From Saprospiraceae bacterium (lineage in GTDB: Bacteria; Bacteroidota; Bacteroidia; Chitinophagales; Saprospiraceae), in assembly GCA_016715985.1 (NCBI GenBank), contig JADJXD010000001.1, forward strand, positions 5,208,001-5,272,000: a stretch of 64,000 nucleotides of DNA, read 5' to 3'. This document shows positions 1 to 12,000 of the stretch, piece after piece. How positions within the stretch are numbered: position 1 is the first letter of the stretch; every line of letters starts with the position of its first letter. Below the pieces are notes generated by a model that searched no databases, was not told the origin of the DNA, and was given only the letters and a program-made list of their open reading frames with translations. A program made the position numbers and the translations under genes.

Positions 1-55
1 AATAGAAATTTTTAAATAAAAAATTACGAAATTTAACATAGTTTTATAATATGTT

Positions 56-63
56 TATCTTTG
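56..63 (+). promoter_or_regulatory. Bacteroidota -7 promoter box for the first nhaD
   Basis: The octamer reads TATCTTTG and matches the Bacteroidota -7 consensus TAnnTTTG. It lies 19 bases before the ATG at 82. Its TTG could be misread as a start codon at 61, but that codon lies inside the promoter and would be upstream of the transcript start. Confidence 0.7.
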
Positions 64-81
64 TACCTTAATAATTTATAC

Positions 82-1446
82 ATGATATCTGCGATTGTAT
101 TGTTGTTTGTAGTAGGTTATCTGGCGATCGTTTTTGAGCACCCTTTAAAGCTGGATAAAACAGTTCCTGCATTGATTATGGGAGCACTTATGTGGGCTCT
201 GGTAGCGATAGGATTTCATTACGGGATTTTAGAAGTGATTGACGGACATGGGCATATTTATAACCTTTCATCCGTTACCGATCCTGCTTTACTTGAGTCA
301 GGAGAAGAAGGGTTTTCTGCTGCTTTATTACATCATATAGGAAAGATTTCTGAAATCCTTATTTTCCTGATAGGTGCAATGACAATTGTAGAGTTAATAG
401 ATTTACACAGAGGTTTTGAAGTACTAAAGGAATGGGTACACACAAAAAATAAAAGAAAGCTGCTTTGGATTGTCGGAATCCTTGGTTTTTTTCTTTCAGC
501 TATTATTGATAATCTGACGACTACCATCATTCTGGTGAGTTTGTTAAGGAAATTGATTTCTGATCGAAACGAAAGAATCTGGTATGTAAGTCTGATTATT
601 ATTGCTGCCAATGCCGGAGGTGCCTGGTCACCGATAGGGGATGTTACGACAACGATGCTTTGGATAGGTAAAAAAGTTTCTGCTTTAGGTCTGATAGAAT
701 ATATTGTACTGCCATCGATAGCATGTTTTTTCTTTCCTTTTTTGATAGCTTCATATCACAAAGTATTTAAAGGAGAAGTCGATCAATCATCTGATGTGGA
801 TGTACATTCTAAAAAGTTATTGAGTAGTTCTACGATGTTGTATCTTGGTTTGGCTATGATTGTATTTGTTCCGATATTCAAATCAATAACGCATCTTCCA
901 CCTTATATCGGCATGATGTTTAGTTTAGGGGTGGTGTGGCTGGTTTCTGAATATATTCATCCGGAAGAAGATTTTTCAGAACATGTAAAACATAAATATT
1001 CTCCGCATAAAGCGCTTTCACGAATAGAACTTTCCAGTATTCTGTTTTTTCTGGGTATTTTGATGGCTGTCGCTGCTTTTGAAACTATAGTGGTTGGAGG
1101 CGTAGGCTCTTTGCAGCATGTTGCTCAACTTTTAGAAAAGTCCATACCCAATCAGAATACAGTTATCATTCTGTTGGGAATTGGTTCAGCAGTTATAGAT
1201 AATGTTCCATTGGTGGCTGCAGCGATGGGAATGTACACCATGCCAATTGACGACCCGTTATGGCATTTCCTCGCTTATGCTGCAGGAACAGGGGGGAGCA
1301 TGCTCATTATAGGTTCTGCTGCGGGAGTTGCTGCAATGGGTATGGAGAAGATTGATTTTATCTGGTTTTTTAAGAAAATAACATTTCTTGCAGCAATAGG
1401 GTATTTTGCAGGCTGTCTTGTTTTTCTTTTGATGCATATGTTTTAA
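82..1446 (+). CDS. nhaD: NhaD-type sodium/proton antiporter, copy 1
   Basis: Inner-membrane Na+/H+ antiporter of the NhaD family (ion transporter superfamily), expected to export sodium in exchange for protons. The protein is a chain of hydrophobic segments of the usual family length. Conserved stretches typical of NhaD are visible: DNLTTTIILVSLLRKL, then ANAGGAWSPIGDVTTTMLW, and near the C-terminus DNVPLVAAAMGMYTMP. The ATG at 82 is chosen because it aligns with the start of the second copy downstream and because an upstream TTG in the same frame falls inside the promoter box. A close paralogue follows 149 bases later with its own promoter, so this is a tandem duplication, not an operon in the strict sense. 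Confidence 0.93.
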   Translation: MISAIVLLFVVGYLAIVFEHPLKLDKTVPALIMGALMWALVAIGFHYGILEVIDGHGHIYNLSSVTDPALLESGEEGFSAALLHHIGKISEILIFLIGAMTIVELIDLHRGFEVLKEWVHTKNKRKLLWIVGILGFFLSAIIDNLTTTIILVSLLRKLISDRNERIWYVSLIIIAANAGGAWSPIGDVTTTMLWIGKKVSALGLIEYIVLPSIACFFFPFLIASYHKVFKGEVDQSSDVDVHSKKLLSSSTMLYLGLAMIVFVPIFKSITHLPPYIGMMFSLGVVWLVSEYIHPEEDFSEHVKHKYSPHKALSRIELSSILFFLGILMAVAAFETIVVGGVGSLQHVAQLLEKSIPNQNTVIILLGIGSAVIDNVPLVAAAMGMYTMPIDDPLWHFLAYAAGTGGSMLIIGSAAGVAAMGMEKIDFIWFFKKITFLAAIGYFAGCLVFLLMHMF

Positions 1447-1567
1447 ACCTGTTTTATTGGATTTTTTTTCATTATATATACACAACAGGATGTATTATCT
1501 TATGTAAAAACACCATAATCATTTTATGAATTGTTAGGTATATATTCCAAATTGAGATTTTAAAATT

Positions 1568-1575
1568 TATATTTG
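1568..1575 (+). promoter_or_regulatory. -7 promoter box for the second nhaD
   Basis: The octamer TATATTTG fits TAnnTTTG and lies 20 bases before the ATG at 1596. Its presence shows that the second antiporter copy has its own promoter, placed at the same distance from the start as in copy 1. Confidence 0.7.
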
Positions 1576-1595
1576 CGCCCAAATATAAATTTAAG

Positions 1596-2960
1596 ATGAT
1601 TGCATCAATAATTCTTGTATTCATAGTTGGCTATCTTGCTATTGTTTTTGAACATCCCTTAAAATTAGATAAAACTGTGCCTGCCTTAATCATGGGTGCA
1701 GTCATGTGGGCCCTCGCAGCTATAGGATTTCACTCCGGAATTCTGGATATAGTGGATACACACGGTCATGTTTTCAGTTTAACAGGTGTAACTGACCTCG
1801 CATTAATGGAACAAAGTGAGGAAGGTTTTAGCGGAGCTCTATTACACCATTTGGGAAAAACTTCAGAAATACTTATATTTCTGATCGGAGCAATGACTAT
1901 TGTTGAGTTAATTGATCTGCATCGTGGTTTTGAGGTTTTGAAGGATTGGGTCAAGACAAAAAATAAAAGGAGACTACTATGGATAGTAGGGGTTTTGGGT
2001 TTTATTTTGTCCGCAATAATTGATAATCTTACTGCGACCATCGTACTTGTAAGTTTACTGCGGAAATTAGTCACGGACAGAAATGAAAGAATTTGGTTTG
2101 TGAGCCTGATTGTAATCGCGGCCAATGCCGGTGGTGCCTGGTCACCGATCGGAGATGTTACTACGACAATGCTCTGGATAGGGAAAAAGGTTTCTGCTCT
2201 AGGTTTGATTGAATACATCGTTTTGCCGTCTGTCGTCTGTTTTGTGGTGCCATTTATTATCGGATCTTATAATAAAGCATTCAAAGGAGACATAGATCAG
2301 ACATTGGAGGTGGACGAAAAATCGGCAAAACTATTGAGTAGCAGAACGATGCTGTACCTTGGATTAGGGATGATTGTTTTTGTGCCCATATTTAAATCCA
2401 TAACTCATTTACCTCCTTATCTTGGAATGATGCTCAGTTTGGGAGTGGTATGGCTTGTTTCAGAATACATTCATCCGGAAGAAGATTTTACCAATGAATT
2501 AAAACATAAATATTCTCCTCATAAAGCGCTGTCCCGTATTGAGCTTTCGAGTATTTTGTTTTTCCTGGGTATTTTAATGGCAGTAGCTGCTTTTGAAACT
2601 ATCGTTGTGGGAGGCGTCGGTTCCCTTCAGCACGCTGCACAACTTCTTGAGAAGGCTATTCCGAGTCAAAATATAGTCGTCATGTTGTTAGGTATTGGTT
2701 CGGCTATAATAGATAATGTCCCGTTGGTTGCTGCTGCTATGGGAATGTACACTATGCCAATTGATGATCCTATCTGGCACTTTTTGGCTTTTGCTGCCGG
2801 TACAGGAGGAAGTATGCTTATCATTGGCTCAGCAGCCGGTGTTGCAGCCATGGGAATGGAGAGAATAGATTTTATCTGGTATTTTAGAAATATTACTTTT
2901 CTGGCAGCACTCGGATACTTTGCAGGATGTTTGGTGTTTATTTTGATGCATTTATTCTAA
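1596..2960 (+). CDS. nhaD: NhaD-type sodium/proton antiporter, copy 2
   Basis: Paralogue of the preceding antiporter; most residues are identical by eye across the whole length, including DNLTATIVLVSLLRKL, the ANAGGAWSPIGDVTTTMLW block and the DNVPLVAAAMGMYTMP block. It should sit in the inner membrane and exchange Na+ for H+. Differences cluster in the N-terminal loop, in the hydrophilic loop near residues 225-245, and at the very C-terminus. Nucleotide third positions have diverged widely while protein is kept, so the duplication is not recent and both copies look selected. Separate promoters would allow different expression, for example under different salt or pH; that is inference. Confidence 0.93.
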   Translation: MIASIILVFIVGYLAIVFEHPLKLDKTVPALIMGAVMWALAAIGFHSGILDIVDTHGHVFSLTGVTDLALMEQSEEGFSGALLHHLGKTSEILIFLIGAMTIVELIDLHRGFEVLKDWVKTKNKRRLLWIVGVLGFILSAIIDNLTATIVLVSLLRKLVTDRNERIWFVSLIVIAANAGGAWSPIGDVTTTMLWIGKKVSALGLIEYIVLPSVVCFVVPFIIGSYNKAFKGDIDQTLEVDEKSAKLLSSRTMLYLGLGMIVFVPIFKSITHLPPYLGMMLSLGVVWLVSEYIHPEEDFTNELKHKYSPHKALSRIELSSILFFLGILMAVAAFETIVVGGVGSLQHAAQLLEKAIPSQNIVVMLLGIGSAIIDNVPLVAAAMGMYTMPIDDPIWHFLAFAAGTGGSMLIIGSAAGVAAMGMERIDFIWYFRNITFLAALGYFAGCLVFILMHLF

Positions 2961-3071
2961 ATAAAAGCCTTTTTTTAAACCATTTTTAAAATTTCGGGTC
3001 ACAAGCTTTTTGATTTTGTTAACATTTGTTAACTTGTCGCAGATTTAAGGAATGCCTGTTCTTTAAATTTT

Positions 3072-3079
3072 TGTCTTTG
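3072..3079 (+). promoter_or_regulatory. Weak -7 promoter box for the giant surface protein
   Basis: TGTCTTTG differs from TAnnTTTG at one position and lies 20 bases before the ATG at 3099, the same spacing as for both nhaD genes. The mismatch lowers confidence. Confidence 0.45.
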
Positions 3080-3098
3080 CAATCGTTTACATTATAAA

Positions 3099-6000
3099 AT
3101 GAATTTTAAAAGTCGCCCGATGAGATATTTTATTATTGTTCTTTTACTAATTTTTCATTTACAAGTTGATGCACAGTTAGGAGGTTGTACAGGACCGGGA
3201 TTGCCGTCATGTCAATGTGCGACAGCATCAGTGCTGTGTGATATTCAGGCATTAAATGGAGTTACGTACCAAATGTCAAGTTATTCTCACCCAGCAGATG
3301 GTCCCAATCCTATGTGTCCGGGCCAATTAGGTGTTACAAGTTCGCAAAATCCCACTTGGTATGCATTTCCAGCATGGTGTTCTAATTTGACACTTCGAAT
3401 AACTTATACAGGTTGCACATTTGCAGGTGGGTCTCGTGGATTGCAGGCAGCTGTTTATTCAAATTGCAGTAATTTACCAGGATCTATTGTGGCAGGTGGG
3501 TGTGCAACACAATTATCTGGCTGTGGAATTGCTGCTGGTGTTCGAAATTTAGATCTGACAGGACTTAATATTGGAAGTACTTATTATTTGTTAGTTGATG
3601 GATGTGGGGGATCAGCTTGCCTTGTTACAATAGAAATAACTTCTCCGCCATGTCCGCAACAAATTTCACCCATTCCTTCTGATCCTGTTGGACCGACTAC
3701 TGTCTGTGTTAACCAACCTGTAAATTATACAGGTGTTTTACCTACAGGGGCATCCATATATTACTGGACGGTGACTCCTGGATTAACTGATGGTGTATTA
3801 TTAAACGAAAATCCATTTACCCATACTTTTACATCTCCCGGACAATATGAAGTATGTTTTGATGTTGCAAATGACTGCCAGAATCCTGGTTCTGAACCTC
3901 CTCCCAGATGCATTACAGTCAATGCATATGCTCCCAATGCCGGCACCCTCATGGCATCGCCCAATCCTGTTTGTCCGGGTGGAACGATAAATTATTCCGT
4001 ATCAGGCCAGACTCCCGAATTTTCACAATATCTGGTAATATCCAATGCTGCAGGACAGATTGTAAAAGTTGATGTAGGGACAAGTGGCTCTTTTTCACAT
4101 CCCGAGTGTGCAAACTTTACATTACACAGCTTCAATTTTCAACCGGGTACTATTCCGGTTCCGGTTGTCGGAAATAATATATCATCAGTTGCGTGTTCCA
4201 CACCATCCAACTGTTGTGCCACCACAACATTGTCATTAAATTTTCAGGACAATCAGGCTCCTGTTTTTACAAATGCACCACCTAATGCTACCTATAACTG
4301 TTATCTCAATGTTCCTGTGATGGCTGATCTTGCCTGGACGGATAATTGTGTTCCTCCCGGTACAGTAATGGGAACGGAAGTTAACAATATTACAGACAAT
4401 TGTATTGGAGGAACTATTACGAGGACCTGGACTGTCACGGATGGATGTGGCAATGCAGCCACCCATGTGCAGACTATCACCGTTCAGCCTATTCCGGTTG
4501 CCCAGTTTGATGGTCCTGCATCTGCAACTATCCCTTGCAGCCAGATACCTCCGGCCGGAACATTGCCTCCATTATTGTATGATAATAATTTAGCAGGAGA
4601 TTGTTCGATCATGGGTTCTATCGAACCTACACGAGTAGATATGCTGGTCAATTGTACCGGAACGATTACTTATACTTGGCAAACAACCGATATTTGTGGA
4701 AGAATTATCATGCATGTACAGGTATTAACAGTAGAACCACCGACAGAAGCCACCTTTCAGAATGCTCCCCCAAGTGCCAACATAGCTTGTCAGGATGTAC
4801 CTCCACCCGGATTGTTGCCTCCTTTAACTTTCACAAATGGTGAAATGGGTGGTTGCCTGATAACCGGTACAGTGATACCCACGAGAGAAGACAATATCGT
4901 TCTGTGTTCAGGCACGATTACTTATACCTGGCAAGCAACGGATCCATGCGGAAGACTGATATTTCACGAACAAATACTAAATGTCCAACCTCCTGCTGAA
5001 GCAACTATACAAAATCCACCTGCCAGTGCGACAATTCCCTGTACTGCCATTCCTGCAGCCGGTGTTTTACCTCCATTGGATTATACGAATGGATTGACAG
5101 GTTCATGCCTTATTTCAGGAACATTAATACCAACCAGAAATGACGCAATTGTCAATTGTGCCGGAACGATAACTTATACATGGCAAACCACAGATATTTG
5201 CAACAGATCCATTTTTCATCAACAGGTGTTAACCGTACAACCACCACCAGCGGCAACAATTACAAATCCACCTGTCAATGCGACAATAAACTGTCCGGAT
5301 ATTCCACCTGTTGGCACTTTACCCCCTTTGAGTTATACAAACGGATTGACGGGAAGTTGTGGGGTAAATGGAACTCTGATTCCTACGAGAACAGACGCAA
5401 TAGTTAATTGTGCAGGAACTATCACTTATGTCTGGTCAACGGTAGATCAATGCAACCGGCCAATTACCCATACCCAGATTTTGACTGTATTGCCACCCCC
5501 TGTTGCAACTTTTACAAACCCGCCGGCAAGTGCAACTATCAATTGTCCGGATATTCCACCGGCAGGTGCATTACCTCAGTTAAGTTACAGTAACGGACAA
5601 ACCGGAAACTGTGAGATTGCAGGAGACCTTATTCCCACCAGAACGGATAATATTGTGGATTGTGCGGGGACTATTACTTATGTTTGGACAACTATCGATC
5701 AATGCAACAGAACATTAACACATACACAAGTATTAACTGTACTGCCTCCACCAGTTGCAACTTTCACAAATCCACCTGCAAGTGCAACTATTAATTGTCC
5801 GGATATTCCACCGGCAGGTACTTTGCCGCCATTGAGTTATACCAACGGACAAACCGGAAGTTGTGAAATAAGTGGATCATTAACCCCAACCAGGACAGAC
5901 AATATTGTGGATTGTGCCGGAACTATAACTTTTCTTTGGGAAACGATAGATCAATGCAACAGAACATTATCACATACACAGGTACTTACAGTATTGCCTC

Positions 6001-9000
6001 CGCCGGTAGCTGTATTAAGTGCTATGCCTCCGAGTGGAAATATCAATTGCGATCAGATTCCTCCTGCGGGAGAACTTCCTCCATTGACTTATACAAATGG
6101 TCAAAGTGGTAGTTGCGAGATTAGCGGAACTCTTATACCAACCAGAACTGACAATGTGGTCAACTGTCAGGGAACTATTACTTTTCTCTGGCAGACTACA
6201 GATCAGTGTAACAGGCCTATTGAGCATACACAGGTTTTAACAGTTATACCTCCACCAGTTGCAACATATGTTAATCCTCCTGCAAGTGCTACTATAACAT
6301 GCACCAATTTGCCTCCGGACGGTGTTTTACCACCTTTGAATTATACAAATGGTCAGACAGGCGTTTGCGAAATTAGCGGCACAGTTATACCTACCCGAAC
6401 GGATAATATTACCAACTGTCAGGGAACTATTACATTTACCTGGCAAACCACAGATCAATGTAACAGATCTATTTCACATACCCAGACTTTAACTGTACAG
6501 CCACCCCCTGATGCAAATTATGTAAATCCACCGGCAAGTGCTACCGTTCCTTGTGATCAGGCGCCGCCGCCGGGTATATTGCCGCCATTGGATTATACCA
6601 ACGGAGGAGTAGGAGAGTGTCTTGTAGAAGGAACTGTTATACCAACCCGGGTTGACAATATCGTCAATTGCGCAGGAACAATTACCTTAACATGGAGTGG
6701 GACAGACAGATGTGGAAGAAATATTTCTCATATCCAGATAATTACTGTTCAACCTCCGCCTGTAGCTACATTTGTGAATCCGCCGGTTTATTCTACGCCT
6801 ATTAGTTGTTCTGATGCAGAAGCATTTACAGCCCCGGATGTCAATTATTCCAATAACAATGTGGCATGTCCAATTTCAGGTGTTTTAACCCCGGTGGTTC
6901 AAAAAAATTACAACTCTTGTGGGGGTAATATTCAGATTACCTGGTCAGGGACAGACGCTTGTAACAGACCATTGTCGTACAATCAGGTGATTGTTGTTCA
7001 AAAAGCTGCTCCACCTGTATTTACAGGAAACCTTCCGCAGGATGTTACTGTTTCATGTCAGGATATCAGTAGTTTTAATATACCGTTGAATTATAGTAAT
7101 GCAGGTTCCGGTCTTTGTCTTCTGACAGGAAGTATAACTCCCACTATTAATCAGAATCAAAATTTATGCGGGGGAGTGGCTACTCTGACATGGGCTTACT
7201 CTGATGCCTGTAATAATGTTTTAAATCATGTTCAGCAAATAACTGTCGATCCTGCTCCACAAGCATCTTTCGTAAATCCTCCACCATCATCTGTTACAAT
7301 TTCGTGTGATCAGGTTACCAATCAGCCACCACCATTATCTTATACAAACGGGCTTGCAGGATTTTGTGCTATTGCCGGTTCAGTACCGGGCATCTCAAGC
7401 GGGTCTTATAATAGTTGCGGAGGCAATCTCCAATACACATGGCAATTTACAGATGCCTGCGGAAGATCTATTGTTTACAACCAGAATATTACCGTCACAC
7501 CTGCAACAAATCCTTTTTTCCTGACATCTCCACCGGATATCGATTTGCCTTGCGGACAGACTACATATACACCGCCAAATCTGAATTATGCGAATGGATT
7601 GGCTGGCATATGCGCAATATCCGGTTCAGTAACACCTACTTTTACAGATTTCGGGACTTTCAGAGTCTATACCTGGTCATATACAAATCCATGTAATAAT
7701 GTCACAATCACTGAAGATCAGACTGTTACATTCAGCTCAACACCTGACATATTCATTAGTCCAAACAATGCTGAAGTTTGTGCCGGACAAAGTTATAATC
7801 TCAATCAGATCATTGTAACTAATAATGGAGGAGGAGCTGTAAATATAACATATCACTCGGCTACTCCCGCCGGCTCGTCCAATATCATAGCATCGAGCAC
7901 CGTTTCTCCTTTGGTTACAACTACGTATTATATTTTAGCAACCAACAGTTTTGGTTGTACGGATGAAGCGCCATTTACGCTTACTGTGATTCCGAATGCA
8001 AATTCCGGTACACCGGTAGATGGAATAAAATGTATAGATGGATCTGCTGTAAATCTTTGGGATTTTCTGTCAGGACCTTATAACACAAATGGTTTTTGGA
8101 CAGATGTTAATGGTACGGGTGTGAATCTTTCCAATCCGGCAGCAGTATTTTTTATTGGATTGCCACCCGGATTATATCCATTTGACTATACTGTCTCTTC
8201 CGGAAATCCACTTTGTCCACCGGCTACAACAAGAATATTTATTCAATTTGTCAATCCGGGCACTTATGACATTACGGATGTTGAGTGTAACGCAAGTTTT
8301 ACAGATTATACTGTATTTTTTACCACAAATGGTGTAACAGTTACAAGTAGTGCGGGAAATGTAGTCGTTGTCAGTGCAGGCATGGTTGAAATCAGAAATA
8401 TTCCGATTTCTCAGACTGTCCTGATCACATTAACTACAACAGGTACTGATTGTGCCCCGCAGGTCATTGCTATCAGTCCGCCGGACTGCAGTTGTCCTTC
8501 TATACCAGCACCTTTATCATCGGGCTCGCCTAAAGTATGTTTTGGCAATCCTAATCCAACTTTAAATGTGACGGTTGGTGGTGGCCTGAGTGCAAGTTGG
8601 TTTGCTGCATCATCAGGAGGAACAGCTATTCAGACAAATTCATTATCGTATGTTCCGACAGTGACAGCACCCGGCATTTATAGTTTCTGGGTAGAATCAG
8701 TAGATGCCGTGACAGCTTGTAAAAGTTCTACGAGGACTCAGGTACAGTTTGAAATTGTAGCAAATCCGACAGCAATGAATGCCACTTTGAATAAATGTGA
8801 TGACAATACGGACGGTTTTGTTCTGTTTAATCTGACAAATGCTAATTCCTTAATCACAGGTTCAGGTAACACGGTTGCATTTTATGTTTCTCTCTCAGAT
8901 GCACAAAATGAGACAAATCCACTGCCGGTAATGTATGTAAATACCACAGCAATTTCACAGGTTATTTATGCTCTGGTAAAAAACAGCAACAACTGTGAAA

Positions 9001-12000
9001 CAATCGTAGAATTAACTTTAAACGTATTTCCTCTTCCGGATGTAAGTATCACTGTTACAAATGAAGTTTGCCTCGGAAATCAGGATGGTACTATTACAAT
9101 TGTTGTAAATAACGGATCCGGGCCTTTTGAATATAGTTTGGATAATATAATCTGGACTACTGATCCTGTATTTGAAGATTTACAAGCCAAAACCTACATG
9201 GTATATGTTCGGAATGCCAATCAGTGTGTATCTGTGACACCAGTTGTTGTTACACCTGGTCAAAGATTGGATATCGGTGGATTTTCAGCAGTTTGTTCAA
9301 ATAATGGCACACCCAGTGATGGTTCTGATGACTTTTACACAATCAATTTTAATATTACAAATACCACGAATGCTTCAAATTCTTTTGAAGTCACTTATGA
9401 TGGTAATCTGATTGGGACATTTAATTATGGTGTACCATCCAGTTTTACTTTGCCGGCAAATTCCGGTACAGGGACAGTGATGTTTACAGATCCTGTTACA
9501 GGTTGTTTTGCTTCCCGGGATATTGGTCCATTGAACAGTTGTTCAACAGATTGTTTGATAACTATCAGTTCTTTGACATCTGTATGTTCCGATAATGGAA
9601 CTGAATCACTGAGCACTGATGATTTTTACACAATAACTTTGACTACTTCTGTTTTTAATGGTGGTAGTGATAACATGTTTGATCTTTTTGTAAACAATGT
9701 ATTAATCTCGACGCATGTCTACGGACAGCAGATAACTTTCAATCTGCCCGCAAACGGGATGACACCAATTATAAGACTAAGAGATCGGCAGAATATTTTA
9801 TGTGAAACTTTGGTTGATGTGCCGGCTCTGATTCCATGCTCCAGTGCATGTGCCATAACAGCTACAACTAATAATGTACTCTGCAATGACAATGGTACAA
9901 TTAATGATCCGGCTGATGATACTTTTACATTTACCATCAGAGTGAATGGGTTTAACTTGTCTCCTTCTTGGGGGATAGAAGGACAGGCACAGGATAGATT
10001 ATACAATACCAATATTACTTTAGGGCCATTCCCTGTTTCAGGTGGGAATGTATCGCTCAATATTACAGATAGTGCAGACAGTCAATGCCGCACTGCCGTA
10101 AATGTAACCGCTCCGCCGGCTTGCAGTGAACCATGTGTTCTGGAACTTACCGGATTGGTGACAGGAGCATGTAATAATGCAGGAACCGGAAATACAGAAG
10201 CAGATGATGTGTATTCAATAGATTTCAGAATAAATGTGTTGGGTGGTTCTGCAAGCATCTACAAGGTCAGTGACGGTGTCAGAGAGTGGGGACCTTTTAT
10301 TTATGGAACACCTGTAACTATTACTGATCTTCCGGCAAACGGGCAGAATATCATTTTAAATGTAATCGATCAATCCAATCCGGGATGTAATTTTAACTTT
10401 ACAGTACGTCAGGATCCTTGTTCGCAATGTACCCAGACTGTAAATGCCGGTCCGGACATCGAATTAAGTTGTCTGGTTAATACTGCAAATTTGATGGGCA
10501 CAAGTAGTGTTCCGGGAGTAATATACCAATGGACAGGACCCAATAATTTCAACAGAATTGGCCAGAATGCACAAACAGCGACTCCGGGTACATACTATTT
10601 CAGAGTTACATTCGCAGATCAGTGTGTTGCCACTGATAGTATGAGAGTAACCATCGATGCCAATCTTCCGGTAGCCAATGCGGGCCCTGACATGACAATC
10701 AATTGTCTGGTAAGTACAGTAATGTTAACAGGAAGTGGAAATGTCAATGCATCCAACGCTGAATATATCTGGACAGATGCATCCGGTGCAGTTATAGGGA
10801 CTAATCAGACTCTTTCAGTGACCATTCCCGGAACTTATTTTTTCCAGGTAGTAAATACTAATAATAACTGTATTTCCGGTAAAGATGAAGTAATAGTTTC
10901 AGATGACACCGCTTTGCCTACTGCAGTGATTTTTGCTGATCCGGGTAATTTATTGGATTGTGTAATTTCCAGTATAGTATTGTCAGGCCAACCACAAGAA
11001 GACGTTTATTATAACTGGCTTTTTGGAGAAGATAGTTATACAAGAGTATCTTCCATCACCGTAAACGAGGAAGGATTGGTGACTATGACTGCCATTGATT
11101 CTATATCCGGATGTTCTGCTTTCAGCCAATTACAGATTGTAGATTTACAGGATTATCCGATTTTATTAGTCGAACCTGCTGCTCCCATTACCTGTGATAA
11201 TAATGAAACGGTTATTAATGCTTCTAATTCACCATTAGGCCCCAATCTGGTATTTTCATGGTTTGATGCAAATAATAATCTGATTGCGGGTGCAACAGGC
11301 AGTACCCTGACCGTCAATATTCCGGGAAGATATTATGTGATGCTTACAGACACAACAAATAAATGTCGTAATATTGATTCTGTGTTGGTTGAAAGTATAG
11401 GAGCGTTTCCTGAATTTACGAATACAAATGATGTGAATTTATTTTGTGGAAATACACAAACAACCTTGGAAATTAATATCACAAATGCAGTGCCCAATAC
11501 GCAGATATCATGGACATCCGTCGGAGGGAATATTATTTCCGGTAATGGCACTCCAAGAATAACTGTGGAAGGATCAGGAGTTTATTCAGTTGATGTGTTA
11601 TTCACTGATTCAGGATGCAGATCCACCCGTGAAATTCGAGTCAATGTTGATTCTCAATTTCCGGAATCAATTACTGCTGCAACTGATGACGAATCCTGTG
11701 CGGGGGAAAGAGATGCAGCAATCAGAATATTGAGCGTTGTTGGAGGTACGCCACCGCTTACTTATAGACTAAACAATCAGACTTATACCGATGTATCCAA
11801 TATTTCATCTTTATCACCGGGAAATTATACATTGATTGTAACTGATAGCAACGGGTGTTCTTTAAGTTCCAGTTTTGTTTTGCAGGCAGGTAATAACTTA
11901 GATCTGAATTTGAATAGTTTCATTGAAATCAGAAGAGGTGATAGTACGACTTTTGAAGTTAAGACAAGTTTGCCTCTTGATCAGATTGCTTCTGTAAAGT

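Noticed and set aside
61..81. TTG start for the first nhaD (also 12665 and 19665 for other genes)
   Set aside because: Each TTG lies inside a TAnnTTTG promoter box, so it would be at or before the transcript start; downstream ATGs fit signal peptides and paralogue alignment better.
4497..7740. CRISPR-like or non-coding direct repeats
   Set aside because: The 252-bp periodicity is wholly in frame with one long ORF and reflects protein domains. No CRISPR array with short repeats and unique spacers is seen anywhere in the window.
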